DNA of 64,000 nucleotides from Spirodela intermedia (lineage: Eukaryota > Streptophyta > Magnoliopsida > Alismatales > Araceae). The stretch spans positions 124,001-188,000 of the forward strand of contig LR746272.1 of NCBI GenBank assembly GCA_902729315.2. Reading direction: 5' to 3'. The notes below the pieces were generated by a model. The model made no database searches. It was not told the DNA's origin and saw nothing but the letters and a program-made list of their open reading frames with translations. Shown here one piece after another: positions 24,933 through 37,600 of this stretch. The translations under genes and the position numbers were made by a program. Numbering within the stretch: position 1 is the stretch's first letter; each line of letters opens with the position of its first letter.

Positions 24933-27832
24933 GACGACGCCGGCTGGAAATATCTTCCCCGACTTCCTGAAGCGAGAACCCATCACCACAAGCAGCGCAG
25001 CAGATAGACCTGCTCACAAATGGCGAGTCCTCATTACGACAACAATGCTTAGAGTGAGAACCTTAAAGACTGTACTGTGTCTAAAATTCCAGCGTCAGTG
25101 TCCTCACCTAGGCCCAGGGATGAAGCGAAGGCTGGCCTCACAGGGAGCTGAGTGTAAACAAAATATAATAACAAGGCCGAAGCACCACCAGCACCTAGAG
25201 ACTTCTGGCTCCCACTCTTCAGGTATCCCATCAGTCCACCAACTGAAAGCAAAATAAGTGCGTACTTCATATGAGCTCATGAGCTAACCCACACACAAAT
25301 TTTGTACAAGACAGGCGGCTTTTAATTGTTTTCATTCTGATTCAATTCAACTCACAAATGAATAAGCTAAATGGATGACAAAAGTGAATGCTCCTGATGC
25401 ACTACCCCAACGCGCAGACAAAGAAAAAAAAAAAGATGAATATTGAAGACACTTCCCGAGAGTTAATGATCTCAATGTGTAACTGGGTTACTAAAGGCCA
25501 CAGACGATGCAGATAGTGATCCGCAAAACATTGATCCGCAAGACAACCGCGTAAGAAGGGCACATGCACCTGAAATTTTGCCTGCTTAATATTCCATGCC
25601 TACACATGAGTAGGCAAAGCTTTGATCGACTGACTTTAAGTGTTGGTTAAATATGCACATCATGCAGACGTTTCTCACATGATATAAGTTGAAGTATTTC
25701 GCCAGACAAACTTAGGAATCATTAGTTAATGCTACACTAGACGGTGCACGCAGGGAGGAAGGCTCTCCATAAATGTATGTTCCCATTCCATCCATTCCAG
25801 GACGGTAGTGAATTCAATATTTTCTTAATCATTCAGGGGAGAGGAAAAGTACACTTCGTAAAAAAAGCAATAGCACATCATTTGTGTTTTTCAATGGGAG
25901 AACACAGTTGCAGACCAACATCTCTTGTTGGGCAAAAACACAAATTGGCGGCTTGAAGAATCTCAAGCCTAACCTTGAAAGACGAGACAGAAAAGCAATT
26001 TTGAAATATGCAGGTTGAATAGGTTCGTCTCACAGACTGCAAAGATGAATTACAAAACTCAAGAAAGAAGTCAACTAAAATTGAAATATATTCAACCATA
26101 GAAGCCCCCCTTATGCCTCAGTCTATGAAATTCATGAACTTTCACTTGTAACGGTGTGCATGAAAAATAGGAAAACAATGTAAAACAACACTTACGATGG
26201 AAAGTGATACATGGGCATATATGAACTATAATCTAGTTATATGCAGGAAAATGCCTCCCAAAACAGCTGTGTACAAGTGGAAAATCACAGATGATTCTTT
26301 TTTCTTCTTCTTCTTCTTCTTCTTCTTCTTCTTGAAATAAAGGCAATGACAATTCCACATAATGGGGGCTAAATAATCCAGCCTTGAAAGAGAAATTTTC
26401 GCTCTGATATGGTCAGAATTTGGAAGCAACAAATCCTGATTCGAGTGTGGAATGTCTTCGGGATTGGATTTCTGTTAGCCAAGCATTCCATGTAACCAGT
26501 TGAATGTTAGGATGGGTTTTCATCAGTACGTATTTAATTTCATCAAAAGCAAACACATCATTTTCATCCTTCAAAGCTTCTGATGAGGTTTAATGGACAA
26601 CAGCTTGACTAATGAGGGAGCAGGATCCCATAATGTGCCAAGAATGACAGGGTCGAGTGCATAGTTGTTAAGGCAGACACGTTGAGAGACTACATACTTA
26701 ATACCCAAGCAAGTATTCATGCCAGGAATAAAATCCTAGCGAAAATCGAAGTAGCCAAGTATCTACTCTATATACCACGTAAATTTTGTCCCAATCTAGA
26801 GTGATATAAACCTAGTTATTCTGTCAAGGTCATCACCACATTTAATTGAATTTACTGTCTTTCGGTGTGGCCACAAGTGCCCAACTCAAGCATTTCTCAA
26901 TTTCATATTTTCAAGGGTGGATCAGTTCTGGTGCTGTGACTTTCTATATGATGAACCACAGATTCAAAAGATAAACAGGGAGGATCTTTTTGGTGTGAGT
27001 GCTGAGTTAAAGCATAATTTCTCTGCGGATTCAGAGATATCCTTCGTCTGAACTCCATTAATTCCAGCACCCTCCTTGAGGTTAAGAAACATAGGGATGA
27101 CATTACGCTCCTTTACAAAAATGAAAGATCCCGGTGCTCTTAGCTTAAAGAGGGGCCGTCGAGGCCAACAATTTAAATGCCAGGTCTGCGTTCAATTGGG
27201 AATAGATTGCCGCCCTCAGAAAATATTTTTGCCAGCATCCAGGGACCGGATTACAGTACCTCATTTTTCTTGTACGCCAAATTCACATTCGAGATTTTCA
27301 CTAGTCAAGCTGAACAAAAAGCCCATCACACTCGTGTAACAGAGGCGAATAAAGGAACAGGAACGATCGAGTAAGCCGGAAGGTAAAGCATGAAGGATAT
27401 CTCGATGATGCGAGAGGGGTATGAGATGGTGATTCACTCACCTCCAACAAGCGCGGCATATCCCAGCGTGATCTTCTGAGACATGGACATCCCTCCTCCC
27501 ATCTTCTTCCGCTCCCCGTCCTCCGAGGACCCACTTCCTTCGTTCCAATCACCGTTTCCTCCTCCGCGGCCGTGTCCCTCAGCCCCCCCTCCCCCGCCGA
27601 TCTCCCCACCGCCAGAATCGGGAACCGCAAATCGGAGAGTGTGGCTTGTCCTTGAGCGGGCCGCGACTGAGGCGCAGATCGGGATGAGAGACGGGGTGGA
27701 GCTGGCAGAGGGGCGGACGCTGAGGTGGAGGGGGAGGCGAGATAGCGGGGGAGAAGACCGGCGCGGCGCAAGTCGGGAGGGCTGGGAGAGGAGGGTTGAC
27801 TGAGAGGCGAGAGAATTAGCAGCAGCAGCCAT
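24867..27832 (-). CDS. FATTY ACID EXPORT (FAX)-type plastid membrane protein
   Basis: TMEM14/FAX family, small alpha-helical proteins that export fatty acids across the plastid envelope. Three exons on the minus strand: 27442-27832, 25108-25242, 24867-25009, with consistent phase, giving 222 aa. Residues 1 to about 115 are Ala/Ser/Arg/Pro-rich and poor in acids at the start, as expected of a chloroplast transit peptide, followed by a Gly-rich linker (GGGEIGGGGGAEGHG). The mature domain begins SMSQKITLGYAALVGVGG and continues LMGYLKSGSQKSL, LLLYFVYTQLPVRPAFASS, LSAALLVVMGSRFRKSG, KIFPAGVVSLFSLVM: four hydrophobic segments, matching the family. It is nearest in wording to FAX2/FAX4-type members, but I cannot fix the number. 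Intron 1 is 2.2 kb. It is divergent from the DUF1685 gene. Confidence 0.9.
26301..26333. repeat. (TTC)n microsatellite in FAX intron 1
   Basis: About 11 TTC units. The rest of intron 1 (25243-27441) shows no coding or repeat signal I could recognise. Confidence 0.85.
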
Positions 27833-29062
27833 CGAGGGCTTTCTTTCGCCTTTACGGAGGAAAAGATCTCCTCAAGGGCTCAGGCTACCCCTCCGGTTTA
27901 GGCACAACGGAGCGGAGAAGAGAGAGGAACTCGCTCTGTGTGTGTCTCCCTCGTACGGAGCGAGTCTCGGGTCTAGCCGGCTCGCTCGGGATTTCGTTGG
28001 TGAAAAAAGTAAAGCAAGCAAATATGAGGGATTAAAGTGGGAAGTGACTCTGGGGCCTCGTTTTTAACGTAAATGTCGAGATTAACAGCTAGCACGTGCG
28101 GTCTGGGATCGAGACCGAAAGCATCCGGAAGATTAGTTCCACGTACGGACCGCGAATGGAGACTGACTTCAGCTCGCGGCCGGCGATGGGGATCGGTATA
28201 AACTTTTTAAGCGGGCGGTCGCCGCCCTTCTCGTTTACGTAATGAAATCACAGTCGCATGCAGGCAGGCCTCTCACTAAGCACTCAGCTCTGAGCTCTGA
28301 GCTCTTCTCAGCTCTTCTCAGCACTGGCACCGCACGCCGGGGTGGACTCCGTTCGTCCTCCGCGGACGTGCCGAGGGCGAAACGGCCACCGGAAGCGCGG
28401 GAACTGTACTTGCTGGCCTGGGCGTCGTATGCCGTTCCATCCCCTCTGGAAGGGGGGCGGGGGGCGTGTGGAGGAAGGTTGCTAACTTCGGGGTGGCGCC
28501 GGGTGCGTCGGGCTCTCCCCTCCTCCGTCTCCTCATCGTCATCAACGGCAAGCACCCTGCTATATTTGGAGGCCCCTGCCCCCGGAAGCCACGGCAACCA
28601 TCATTGAGAGTAACCCCGAGCAGCCAGAGAAACACATGCCGAAACTCTGTGTGGCCAACTACTACCCAAGGGGGGAGGGACAGAGAGAGGTGCGCCCGCC
28701 CGCCCCAAACAGACGGAAGAAACGGCGGAGACGGAGGCGGCGGAGGCGGCCATCTTAGCATATCCCCGGCTCAACCACCTCCAGATAGCCAGGCGGCCCT
28801 CCTCTGTACCCCCCGGATCTCCCTCTCTGCCCTCCATTGTGCTCCTGTATATAATAGATGTAAGAATCCTCCAGGCTTCCCCCAGAGGGCCAAGCACATA
28901 TCTACCTACAGGGAAAGCACCGTATAGCTCCCCCCCCCAAACCCTTACCCTCTCCCCTCCGTACATTCCTCCCGCCGGCCAGGGGCTGGAGGCTACCCGG
29001 CCTCCTTCGCAGCCCTGTCCGAAGGAGGGAAGACTTGCCTGCAGAGATAACACACCCCGGAA

Positions 29063-29098
<36 letters not shown>

Positions 29099-29197
29099 GG
29101 GCAACCACGGCGAAGAAGGTAACGAGGAGATTACGAGAGGAGGAGAACAAGGAGAAAGAAAAAAAGAAGATAAGCGCAAGTACAAGTGCACGCAACA
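27833..29197. promoter_or_regulatory. Divergent FAX/DUF1685 intergenic region
   Basis: FAX reads left and DUF1685 reads right from this GC-rich interval. A TATATAATA box at 28848-28856 is well placed for DUF1685, about 340 bp before its ATG, and the leader carries a (TC)n tract at about 29067-29097. A TATAAA at 28197-28202 on the plus strand has no supported transcript. The open frames across 28235-29191 on both strands are composition artefacts of GC-rich DNA. Confidence 0.45.
28848..28856 (+). promoter_or_regulatory. Probable TATA box of the DUF1685 gene
   Basis: TATATAATA in GC-rich surroundings, followed by a CT-rich leader and the ATG at 29198. Confidence 0.5.
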
Positions 29198-30865
29198 ATG
29201 AACGGGGTGGTCAGGGAGCTTCCGGTTCTGGCTCTGTCTACGTCCTCATCGTCCTCGGAGAGCGAGGAGGATATGTGCCCCCTTACGCCGGTGGACCCGC
29301 CAGCGCCGTTGCTGGTCGGAAGGTACATTCGAAATAAGAGGTTGTCGAAGCAGCTGTCGATGAGGGAGACGAGGAGAGAGGCCATCTGGGAGAAGCGAAG
29401 GAAGCAGATCCTCGAGCAGTCGACGCTAGGTGCTGGGCCGGGGGGCGAATGCGAAGAAGAAGGAGAAATCGGTATCGATGGAAAACGTATTGCGCGGGGG
29501 AGGAGCCTGACGGACGAGGACCTCGACGATCTCAGGGGTTCCATCGAACTGGGTTTTGGGTTTAGCGAGGAGGCCGGCAGCCGCAACCTTTGTCACATGC
29601 TGCCGGCACTCGACCTCTATTTCGCGGTTAATAAGCAGATTTCCGACTCCAGGCTTTTGCTCTCGCCCAGCCCAGTCTCAACCCCTAGCACTGCTGGCGG
29701 CGGCTCCTCTTCATCCCTCCTCGAGAGCCCCAGCCCCCGCAGCCCGTTCTACCACGCCGCCTGCTCGCCATCGTTGAAGATCTTCAGCCCAGGTAGTGTA
29801 ATGTGGTGCAATATCATGCCGTTTCTTTGAGCTTTCGATTTTGCTCTTATTTGCGCATCATCCATCGTTATTATCATCATCATCTACACATTCATGCATA
29901 AAACCCCACTCCATCGGCGGAAGAGGGGGTGGGTGATCTTATAATTTCTGGTCATTGGACGGGTGGCAGAAGACATCTCCGATATCCGTCTCTGTACCCA
30001 CTCTCGCATCGTGTCTTCACGGCGGAAACCAGCCGTCCAGGACGGCAAGGACGGAGGAGCAGGTGGGCTTCATCCTCAGCCCAAATGTGTGAAGCGAACG
30101 GTGGCTCTAAACAGAGGGAGGGGGAGAGATGAAGGTGGCAAGTGATAGGACTCGTCAGTTAGTCGTTCCCCACTTCACTAACAGGGACAGGCGGAGCACA
30201 GTATCAGCCAGTCTTCGAAGTATTCGTATCAATCCTTCCGCCCTTCCCCGCGTTCTCCTCTTTGTATCAGTCAACACATGCAGGCCTACAGTCCCCTGGC
30301 CGACGGGACAACATCGGCCTTTGTGGCACCCTCCCACGTGTCCCCGGATAATCAAAAGCACGCCTTCCATTGGACATCCCGATTTGCTGGGTCCCCTATC
30401 CAGTATCCCCTTTCCTTTATCCTCCTCCCGCCGTTGAAATATCTCTCAGTACCCCCTCGTCACATCCTGCCAGCTCGTCCGGTACAGTAATAGTCTGCCG
30501 CGCTCCTGTCGGGGCAACAAGCCATCATCCATTCTGTCCCCTCTTCCCTGCTTCTTCGGGTGGGTTTTCGTGAGGTGGAAGAAAGGTCTTCCACAAGTCA
30601 AAAGTTTCACGAGACGGTGGGTGCATGCACGCCCATTTCAATTTCATGGGGGGCCCCTTCTAGACTCCTCGTCTCATCGAATTTTTCCTCTCCTTGCAAA
30701 TGATATTGTAGCTGACGGCGGCTGGTCCGCTCTCTTTCGTGGACAGGTGACGGGCCGAAGCAAGTGAAGACGAAGCTGAGGCACTGGGCGCAGGCCGTGG
30801 CTTGCGCGATGATGCAGCAAGAACGGATCGGAACCCCCAGGGGGGCCTCCGGCGGGAAGGAATGA
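29198..30865 (+). CDS. DUF1685 family protein
   Basis: Plant protein of unknown function. Two exons, 29198-29792 and 30747-30865, give 237 aa. The first ATG of the frame was chosen; the frame stays open only to a GTG 12 bases upstream. A Ser-rich acidic N-terminus (STSSSSSESEEDMCPLTP) precedes a basic helix-like segment (RETRREAIWEKRRKQILEQ). The conserved core follows: SLTDEDLDDLRGSIELGFGF, then LCHMLPALDLYFAVNKQ. Exon 2 carries the family's C-terminal motif KTKLRHWAQAVACAMMQQ. No signal peptide or membrane span is seen. The intron is 954 bp. Function is not known for the family beyond reports of stress or hormone responsiveness in some members. Confidence 0.9.
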
Positions 30866-32701
30866 CCGCCCGGCGGGCGAAAGGGGCAAGGCCTCACCTC
30901 GCGGAATCAACAGAATCACGCGGAAGAGATGCCCACGAGGCCGGCCGGAAACTCTTCTCGGTTGATGGAGGGAAATTCCTCTGGGGAGTAGATGGTGAGA
31001 GAACGAGAAGAGAGGGAGGTATGGTAATAGAGATTGGTGTTGTTGGGGGGAGGAACGAAGAATGGTTCCGTGCTTATTCGCGTCATTCTGCCTGGGACAA
31101 TCCGCCGCTTTGCCTTTCAGATGCGAAGAACTCTCCTCCTCCTCGCTCTCTCTCTCCCTCTCTCTTTCTCCCCCTCGAGTCGGCGCCGGCGAAGCATCGA
31201 CGCAGAAGCCTGCACGCAGTGCAGAGGGGGAGGGTGGGTATCTCTTCCGCGTCACATGGCCAATTGGCTTCCCGGCGGTAGTGGTGATGGCGAGATTATT
31301 GATGGTTAAAAAGGACCGTGAATGGAAGGGGTGGAGAGCGGCTGCGCAGTAATGGGGGAACGAGGAGAGTAGCTGGACGGATGGATGGGACACGACGACG
31401 ACGACCGGCGAACGTACGCAGAGCTAGACAGAGAGGAAGAGGGGAAGACTTCGTGATGAGGGAAGTGGGCGTCCGGATCTTCCGTGGAGGTGCTGGAGAC
31501 GGAAGAGCACGTCACATGGGGGGCAGGGGAGGTGGGGCGTTGTCACTCTCTGTACGGAGGGCAGGGAAGGGAGGAATGAGCGTGGCGTGTCCGCCCTTGT
31601 CTGTCCCCTCCACGTGAGAGTGAGGAGCCGAGCCCAAATTTCCCCGAGATGTTGCGATACGTGTGGGTGAGGACACGGGTGAATGGAATATCAAACGGAG
31701 GCGGAGGGACGGATAAAATCTGCAGAGGAAGAGGGAGACAAAGGAGGTAGGTGTGCACGTGGGGGGAGTCGTCTCGCCGGCGCCACCACCCCGTGTCAGC
31801 GCGCTCCCTGCCCCACCCGAATCCCCCCTTGTGGTTCTCATCGCCCGTGTCCCCGGCGGCCTTCCACCACGGCGGACGACGGTCTGACCCGCGAGGCAGG
31901 TTTAGGCTTCGAATCGCAGCAAATTATGGACGGCCGGCGAGACAGGAGCCTCCCCTTCCCTCTCCCCCCGGTGATGAAACGAAGGAAAGCAGGAGAATTC
32001 CTCGACGACATTAATGGCACAAGCGACCGATCGTCGCCACCCCCGCCTGCCTGCCTGCCCTCGTTTCTGCGCAATTATCCCGGCGACTGACTGACTGACT
32101 ACTCGGCCGGGATTCCCCCTCTCTCGGGTCGCCGAGCCCCGCAAGACCACGGCCGGCAGTCGCACGCTGCACCCGTCGATCTAACGTGTCTTCCCCCAGT
32201 TCTTGCCGCCGGCAAATGTGAGGGAGGATAACAACGCACAGGCCGATCCCAAGCCCTGGAAAATATCTCGGAGCAGAACGGAAAATAAAAAGGAACGGGA
32301 TGAGAAAGGAAATACGGAGGGAGACCCTGTCAAGTCTGGTCATTATTCTGCACAGCACATCAGTAATCGATCATCGTAGCAGTGACCGTTGAATCGGCCC
32401 CTGTCATCGCCACGGAGCTCGACAGAGCAGAGCACCTATAAGGAAGCCGTGGCCTTTCAGCCGCCTTCAGCCGAACCCCCCACGCTCGGCGAACCGACCA
32501 GCAGAGGGGGCAAAAAAGTGTAGGCAGGAAAAAATGGACGCCGCGATCGATCCCGAATGCTGTGAATCCGCTGGACAGGCCTGTCTGGTCGCCCTTGCCC
32601 AGGCCGTCTTCCTCCCGTTCGCTGGAACCTCGTCGCTGAAATCTCCGCACCAGGCGAGCACATTGCGTCTGCTACCGCTCCTCCACGCGGAGGTGGAGCT
32701 T
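30866..32701. other. Intergenic region, no gene supported
   Basis: GC-rich DNA between the DUF1685 stop and the SAUR stop. It holds the 3' flanks of both genes and CT/TC-rich patches (about 31139-31170). Several overlapping open frames on both strands (for example across 30.67-31.39, 31.3-31.8 and 32.4-32.7 kb) are low-complexity and have no family resemblance. Confidence 0.45.
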
Positions 32702-33100
32702 CTACGGGAGAATGACGAACGACAAGCCGTTGGGAAGAATGTCGTCCTCTTTCCCAATTAACGAAAGCAGACGCTCGAAGACCACCGGGTCGCAGGGAAT
32801 TTGCAGGGCGCCGGAGCCCACGTTGTCGAAGCCGAACTCCTCTTCGGCCTTCCTGAGTAGTTCCAGGAAGATTGGATGCTTCAGGTAGCTCAGAGGAATG
32901 GCGTACCTCCTGGCCTCCTCGCCGACGTAGACGGCGAAGAAGCCCTTCCTGATGTCCTTGTCATCATGGAAGGCGAGGACACTTGTGGGGGACATGGGGA
33001 ACGAGTCGACTCGGAGCTTCTCCCATAGCTTCACGGACGGAGCTTTGAGGTTCAGCTTCCTCAGCGCCTTGTGCAGTTTCGTGCCGTTTCCGTTCCCCAT
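32702..33100 (-). CDS. SAUR: SAUR (small auxin up RNA) family protein
   Basis: Intronless 132-aa protein with the auxin_inducible (SAUR) domain. SAURs typically inhibit PP2C-D phosphatases, which raises plasma-membrane H+-ATPase activity and promotes cell expansion. After a basic N-terminus (LHKALRKLNLKAP) come the hallmark motifs KGFFAVYVGEEARRYAIPLS, YLKHPIFLELLRKAEEEFGF and ALQIPCDPVVFERLLSLI. Start is the only ATG of the frame, with a leader rich in G/C and a TATA-like box about 230 bp upstream. Lack of introns and small size are usual. I saw no clear auxin-response element. No tandem SAUR neighbours are visible, although SAUR genes often cluster. Confidence 0.95.
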   Translation of the reverse strand: MGNGNGTKLHKALRKLNLKAPSVKLWEKLRVDSFPMSPTSVLAFHDDKDIRKGFFAVYVGEEARRYAIPLSYLKHPIFLELLRKAEEEFGFDNVGSGALQIPCDPVVFERLLSLIGKEDDILPNGLSFVILP

Positions 33101-34650
33101 GTTCGTTCGTGGCGGTGATTGCCGAGTGGAGAACGGCCGGGGGGGGGAGAGGGGAGGGTGTACGACGATTAGTTTAGCTGACCAGACAGAAACGTTCGGA
33201 TTGAGAGGGATGTTGTAGAGGAAGGAGACGGAGGGAAGGGAGAGATGGGATAGGAAAGATGAGTTGGCAGGGAGAGCGCCCCTGCATGGGGGCGGGGATT
33301 ATGATGGCAAGGGCAGGGCAGAGGAGAGGGCTTTAAATAAATAAAAGGGGGGGGAGAAGGGGCTAAGACCGACCAGGGGGGTGGACGGGGTTCATTCATT
33401 GCCCCTCCCGGGTCCTGGTCGCCTCTAAGAGCAGGAGGAAGGCGCAAGAAGGACATATGAGACGTGTACGCAGAGATAGATGCACATGATGGCGATGGGC
33501 ATAGTTGGTGGTGGCGGCCGCGCGGAGGGGAGAACCACAGGAAATACAACCATCGCACTGTGGTTGTGGTGTGCCCCCGAGGGGAGAGGAGAAGGTAGGG
33601 TACGAGGCGGTTGCCCCCACCAGCCGCGCTGTTATTATTCATTCAATAAATGAGTCGAAGTCTCACCACGCTCCGAGCTTGCGAGGCAGCGAGTATGGAT
33701 GAGTTCATTGAGATAGTCGGCGGCGGCGGCGGCGGTGACGGCGTCGGATGATATCAACCATTCGCGGTAGCGGCGACTGAGTCGAGGAAGGGGAAACCGT
33801 TCCGCGTGGACGTGTGGGGACAAGGTGACATTAACAGAGAGGGCGCCGACCGGGCATGGGGATGGCTGCCCGAGTGGGTGCCCTCGACTAGCTGGCTGCC
33901 AGTCGCAGAGGAGCCCAGGCACTCTCAGCTATTGGAGTGGCCAGTCATCGGCCAGCTGGGTTGAGAGTAGGCACCTACGACACACGGCCGGAGCAATCAA
34001 TCAACAAAGACGGTGGCCCGGCCCTCCGCCCGCCCAACCTCGGAGTAGGGAGTTCTCACCGTTACCACGCTGCCTTGTCGACCCAGAGAAGCGCGATTAT
34101 TCATTCTGCAGTCGCCTGCTTTGTTGCTGCATACTGGCTGCAAACGAGGAGAGTAGCCCCCGAGACTACCGAGCTCTGTAGTGTATGATTTAAATATAAT
34201 TATATACAGTAATGTGTCACGTCTCACCGGCAGAGCGGTGGCAGGGAAGGGGGGGGTGTGGGGGTGCTTTTCTTTTCCTGAAAATGAAAAAAATAGACGC
34301 ATGGTCTCTTGACGGGACCTTGACGGAGCTTCTCCGGCGGAGTGGGGCATGACGCGGGGATCGATCCACCGACGGAGAGACCCAGCGCACCTTACCGAAG
34401 GCGTACAAGTGTATTCCCGGCGGCCCGGTCTGTACGTCCCAGGCGGCGATACACGAGCTTGGGGCCAGTACATACCGTAAGGCCACTGGTTAACGCGCAA
34501 GAGCAGGGTAAAACGAGAACGTCATCTTTCGGCGGACGTCCATTGCGAGATGTAAGCACGTCCGTCGTGATCTGCAGTCTCGTCTCCAAATGCCTCCCGT
34601 GCGATGCCCTCCCCCATAAATCCTCGGGCGTTGTTGCAGCACCTTGAAAA
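33101..34650 (-). promoter_or_regulatory. SAUR upstream region
   Basis: On the minus strand a TATTTAAA-type element (33332-33345) lies about 230 bp before the SAUR ATG. The rest is GC-rich with a (CGG)n patch near 33718-33735 and no supported gene. Composition drops sharply to AT-rich at about 34650, where the gypsy remnant begins. Confidence 0.45.
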
Positions 34651-37600
34651 CCCAACTAAAGCTGTCTTCATAACCAATAGTTTAAATTCAAAGGATCAAC
34701 CTTTCCCTTTATGTAGAAGGATTAGCCTACTAAGTTATCTAAAAAAGTGATGTGAGATTAATACTTACTTCTAGATATGACGTAACAGAAGATGAGTCAT
34801 GCCACTACGTCTTGGGCATATTGGCTGTGCCACCTGTTGGTTACGAGGTTCCACCTAAGGAATCTCACATTATTAATCTAGCCATGTGACATTCTTTCCC
34901 TCCAAGTTCCAAACTCCTCGTCAGAGGGTACTTTTCAAATTAATGGTTGACAAGGCCTTTAAAATTACAAGAGGTCAGTGTCTTACTCTCGTGTAATCTC
35001 TTCTTTTGGTCAGATATACCACTTGACAAAGCATAATATGTGACAATGTGTTTGGAATCGCCCTCCACCGCAAATTTCGTGATAGTCCTCGATCACCTCT
35101 ACGTAATGGATGTAGTGTATTTTGACCATGTGAGACAGTTACTTCAGGTGATTGAGATATGAATTTTCATGTCTATTTAGTATCAATTGAGTTTTCAAAT
35201 GTGAAATATTCGATGTATTGCTAGCTGAAGTGGAAGTTGCAAGCGGTAGGTCAGTTATCTTATCCTGGTTGTATTCATAAATGAATTTGTGTGCCATGAC
35301 AACAACCCATTATCCCACTTGATCCTCTTCAAGTGGAAAATCAAGTACATCACCTTCCTAGAGCCCAAAGCCTTTGTAGAGCAATAGGGCTACACAAAGT
35401 ATTATAAAATCCTAATAATATTTACTAACTATATCTTATACTACATGCAAAAATGTATTAGTTGCTAGGTATGTCGTACAATACATGTAAAATATGATGG
35501 TGGTTGAGGGTGGAAGATCATAGACAAAACCTTGATACCTCTTGGGCACACTTACACAAAATCAAAGAAAAGTATAACTTACAAATTATGTATTGATAAT
35601 CTAAGGGACATTACATTAGATAAAATATAGGAGCAATTGTGCAAATATCCATGGAGTTTGGAATATTGTTACTAGAAGCCCATATATATGATGAAGGTGG
35701 ACAAACTTTACAACTTTACAACAAGACTACAACGATGGTTCGCAAGGTGTTGAAGATATGAGGGAAAATGATTGCTCTTCAATTTTGTGAAGTGTGTATT
35801 CATAGTAAAAACGATGAGTTCCTTAGCCCTATGATGGGGAGATATGTCATGCAAATAAATCAAAATATCTAGATCATTGATGAATGACTAATGCCACACA
35901 AAGTACAAAGCTATAGTAGATTTTTATAAAATTTATTTCTAGATTTGAATGGGGGAGTGTTAAAAAGCATTCAATGACATGCAAAAGATCGTCACAGCCA
36001 ACTATTTTCCTACTATAAAATGTTTTAAATTCTACCAAGGTCCACATAAATGTATTGGACATGTTCATCAATGAGGTGTTAATGCAGAAAGAATACAATG
36101 TGGATTTTGAAGGTGAGAAGTTGAATGAAATAGAACAGCGTTATCCATCAAAACACTAGTAATGTTGTGATGAGCTGATTTAACTCAAAGTAGAAACTCA
36201 CCTCCAACCAAAAATTAATAATAACTTTTTCTCACATAGTATGATTTAACACTTTACGAGTCAAGTTGACTAATCTGGTGGTAACTACTTTGAGTTACAA
36301 TGAGACTCTATCTACTATAATAAACATTTTCAATAATCATCAATAACTTAATAAATGATATTTATTTGCCATATATAATAGAGGAAGTAGTAAGAATACT
36401 GATGCACCAAAGAAAGCTAAGATATACAATACTTTTGGGTAGATGATGATTTCTGTATGCACAACTTCCAAGTTTATTTACAAGTTGAGCCACAAAATAA
36501 TATGCATGTATGTCATATTGGATGGTAGTGCACAACAACACTCCTGTCCAACATACATTTCAAATTGAATATGAAAGAAGATGTTGAAGCTTACGTCCTC
36601 TTGTATCTTGTATATCGAAATCACAAGACTAAAAAGATGAACACATTTATAATGCTAAAATCGCTCACAATAAAAGATTGATCATATGAGCCATTGTTGA
36701 TACATTTCATTGGGTTACTAGTGGTAGATTATCACAATACAACTTTAGTTGTAGTAGATCGATTTAAAAAATATATAATATTCATACCAATGTACACAGA
36801 TTATAGATAAAAAAAGGTGACGTTGAAATTGAGTCTTGATTTATTTGATTTGACCAATTAAGGCCTCAAAGGAAATAAAAAAATTATGTCACCTTCTCTA
36901 CATGTGGGTTATTCATTGTTTATTTGTCCAAATGTTGCAAACATTGGTACTTTTCCTATTTCTTTATAATAATAATAAAAATAAAATAATAACATGACCT
37001 AGATAGTAAATGTATGGCTTCAATACCTATTGTCACATGATTATCTGCTGAAGTATTTAAATCATATCTAATGTTGGGTGTATTGTTGACCTCAATAAGC
37101 ATAAATGTTCATAAATAGGAGTTTAAACTCAAAGAAGAAGTTAATCTATTATATACCTCCAAGGTAGTTTCTACATTAGGCATCTTAACCTTTAGATGGA
37201 TCAGGCTACTATGTTTTACACTTAAACCCATGTCTTACATAGCATGTGAGATAATAAAATTTCATGTGATAATCATCAATAGGTTACATCAAAATATTTT
37301 GGTGGTTTAATCCTCTTGACTTACATTAAATCTTTAATAAATGTTCCTTGTTACATTCTACTAATTCCTTAGTATTTTACACAATAATGTTTTGGTCTTC
37401 AATTAACTTCCCATTAGACTTAATGGCTCCAAATGACTCAAACATTCACTCGAAATCATCATATACCTTCATAACTCTATGAGGTTAAATTCTATGAGAC
37501 TCCTCTCTTTTAGATTCACATCGCTTGAATACTAATAAAGTTAATCACAATTAATCTTCTATAGATTTCGGCTTTAGATGAGTATTGAGTACTTATCTAC

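Noticed and set aside
28235-29191. Overlapping open frames on both strands
   Set aside because: GC-rich DNA upstream of DUF1685 gives open frames on both strands, and none resembles a protein family.
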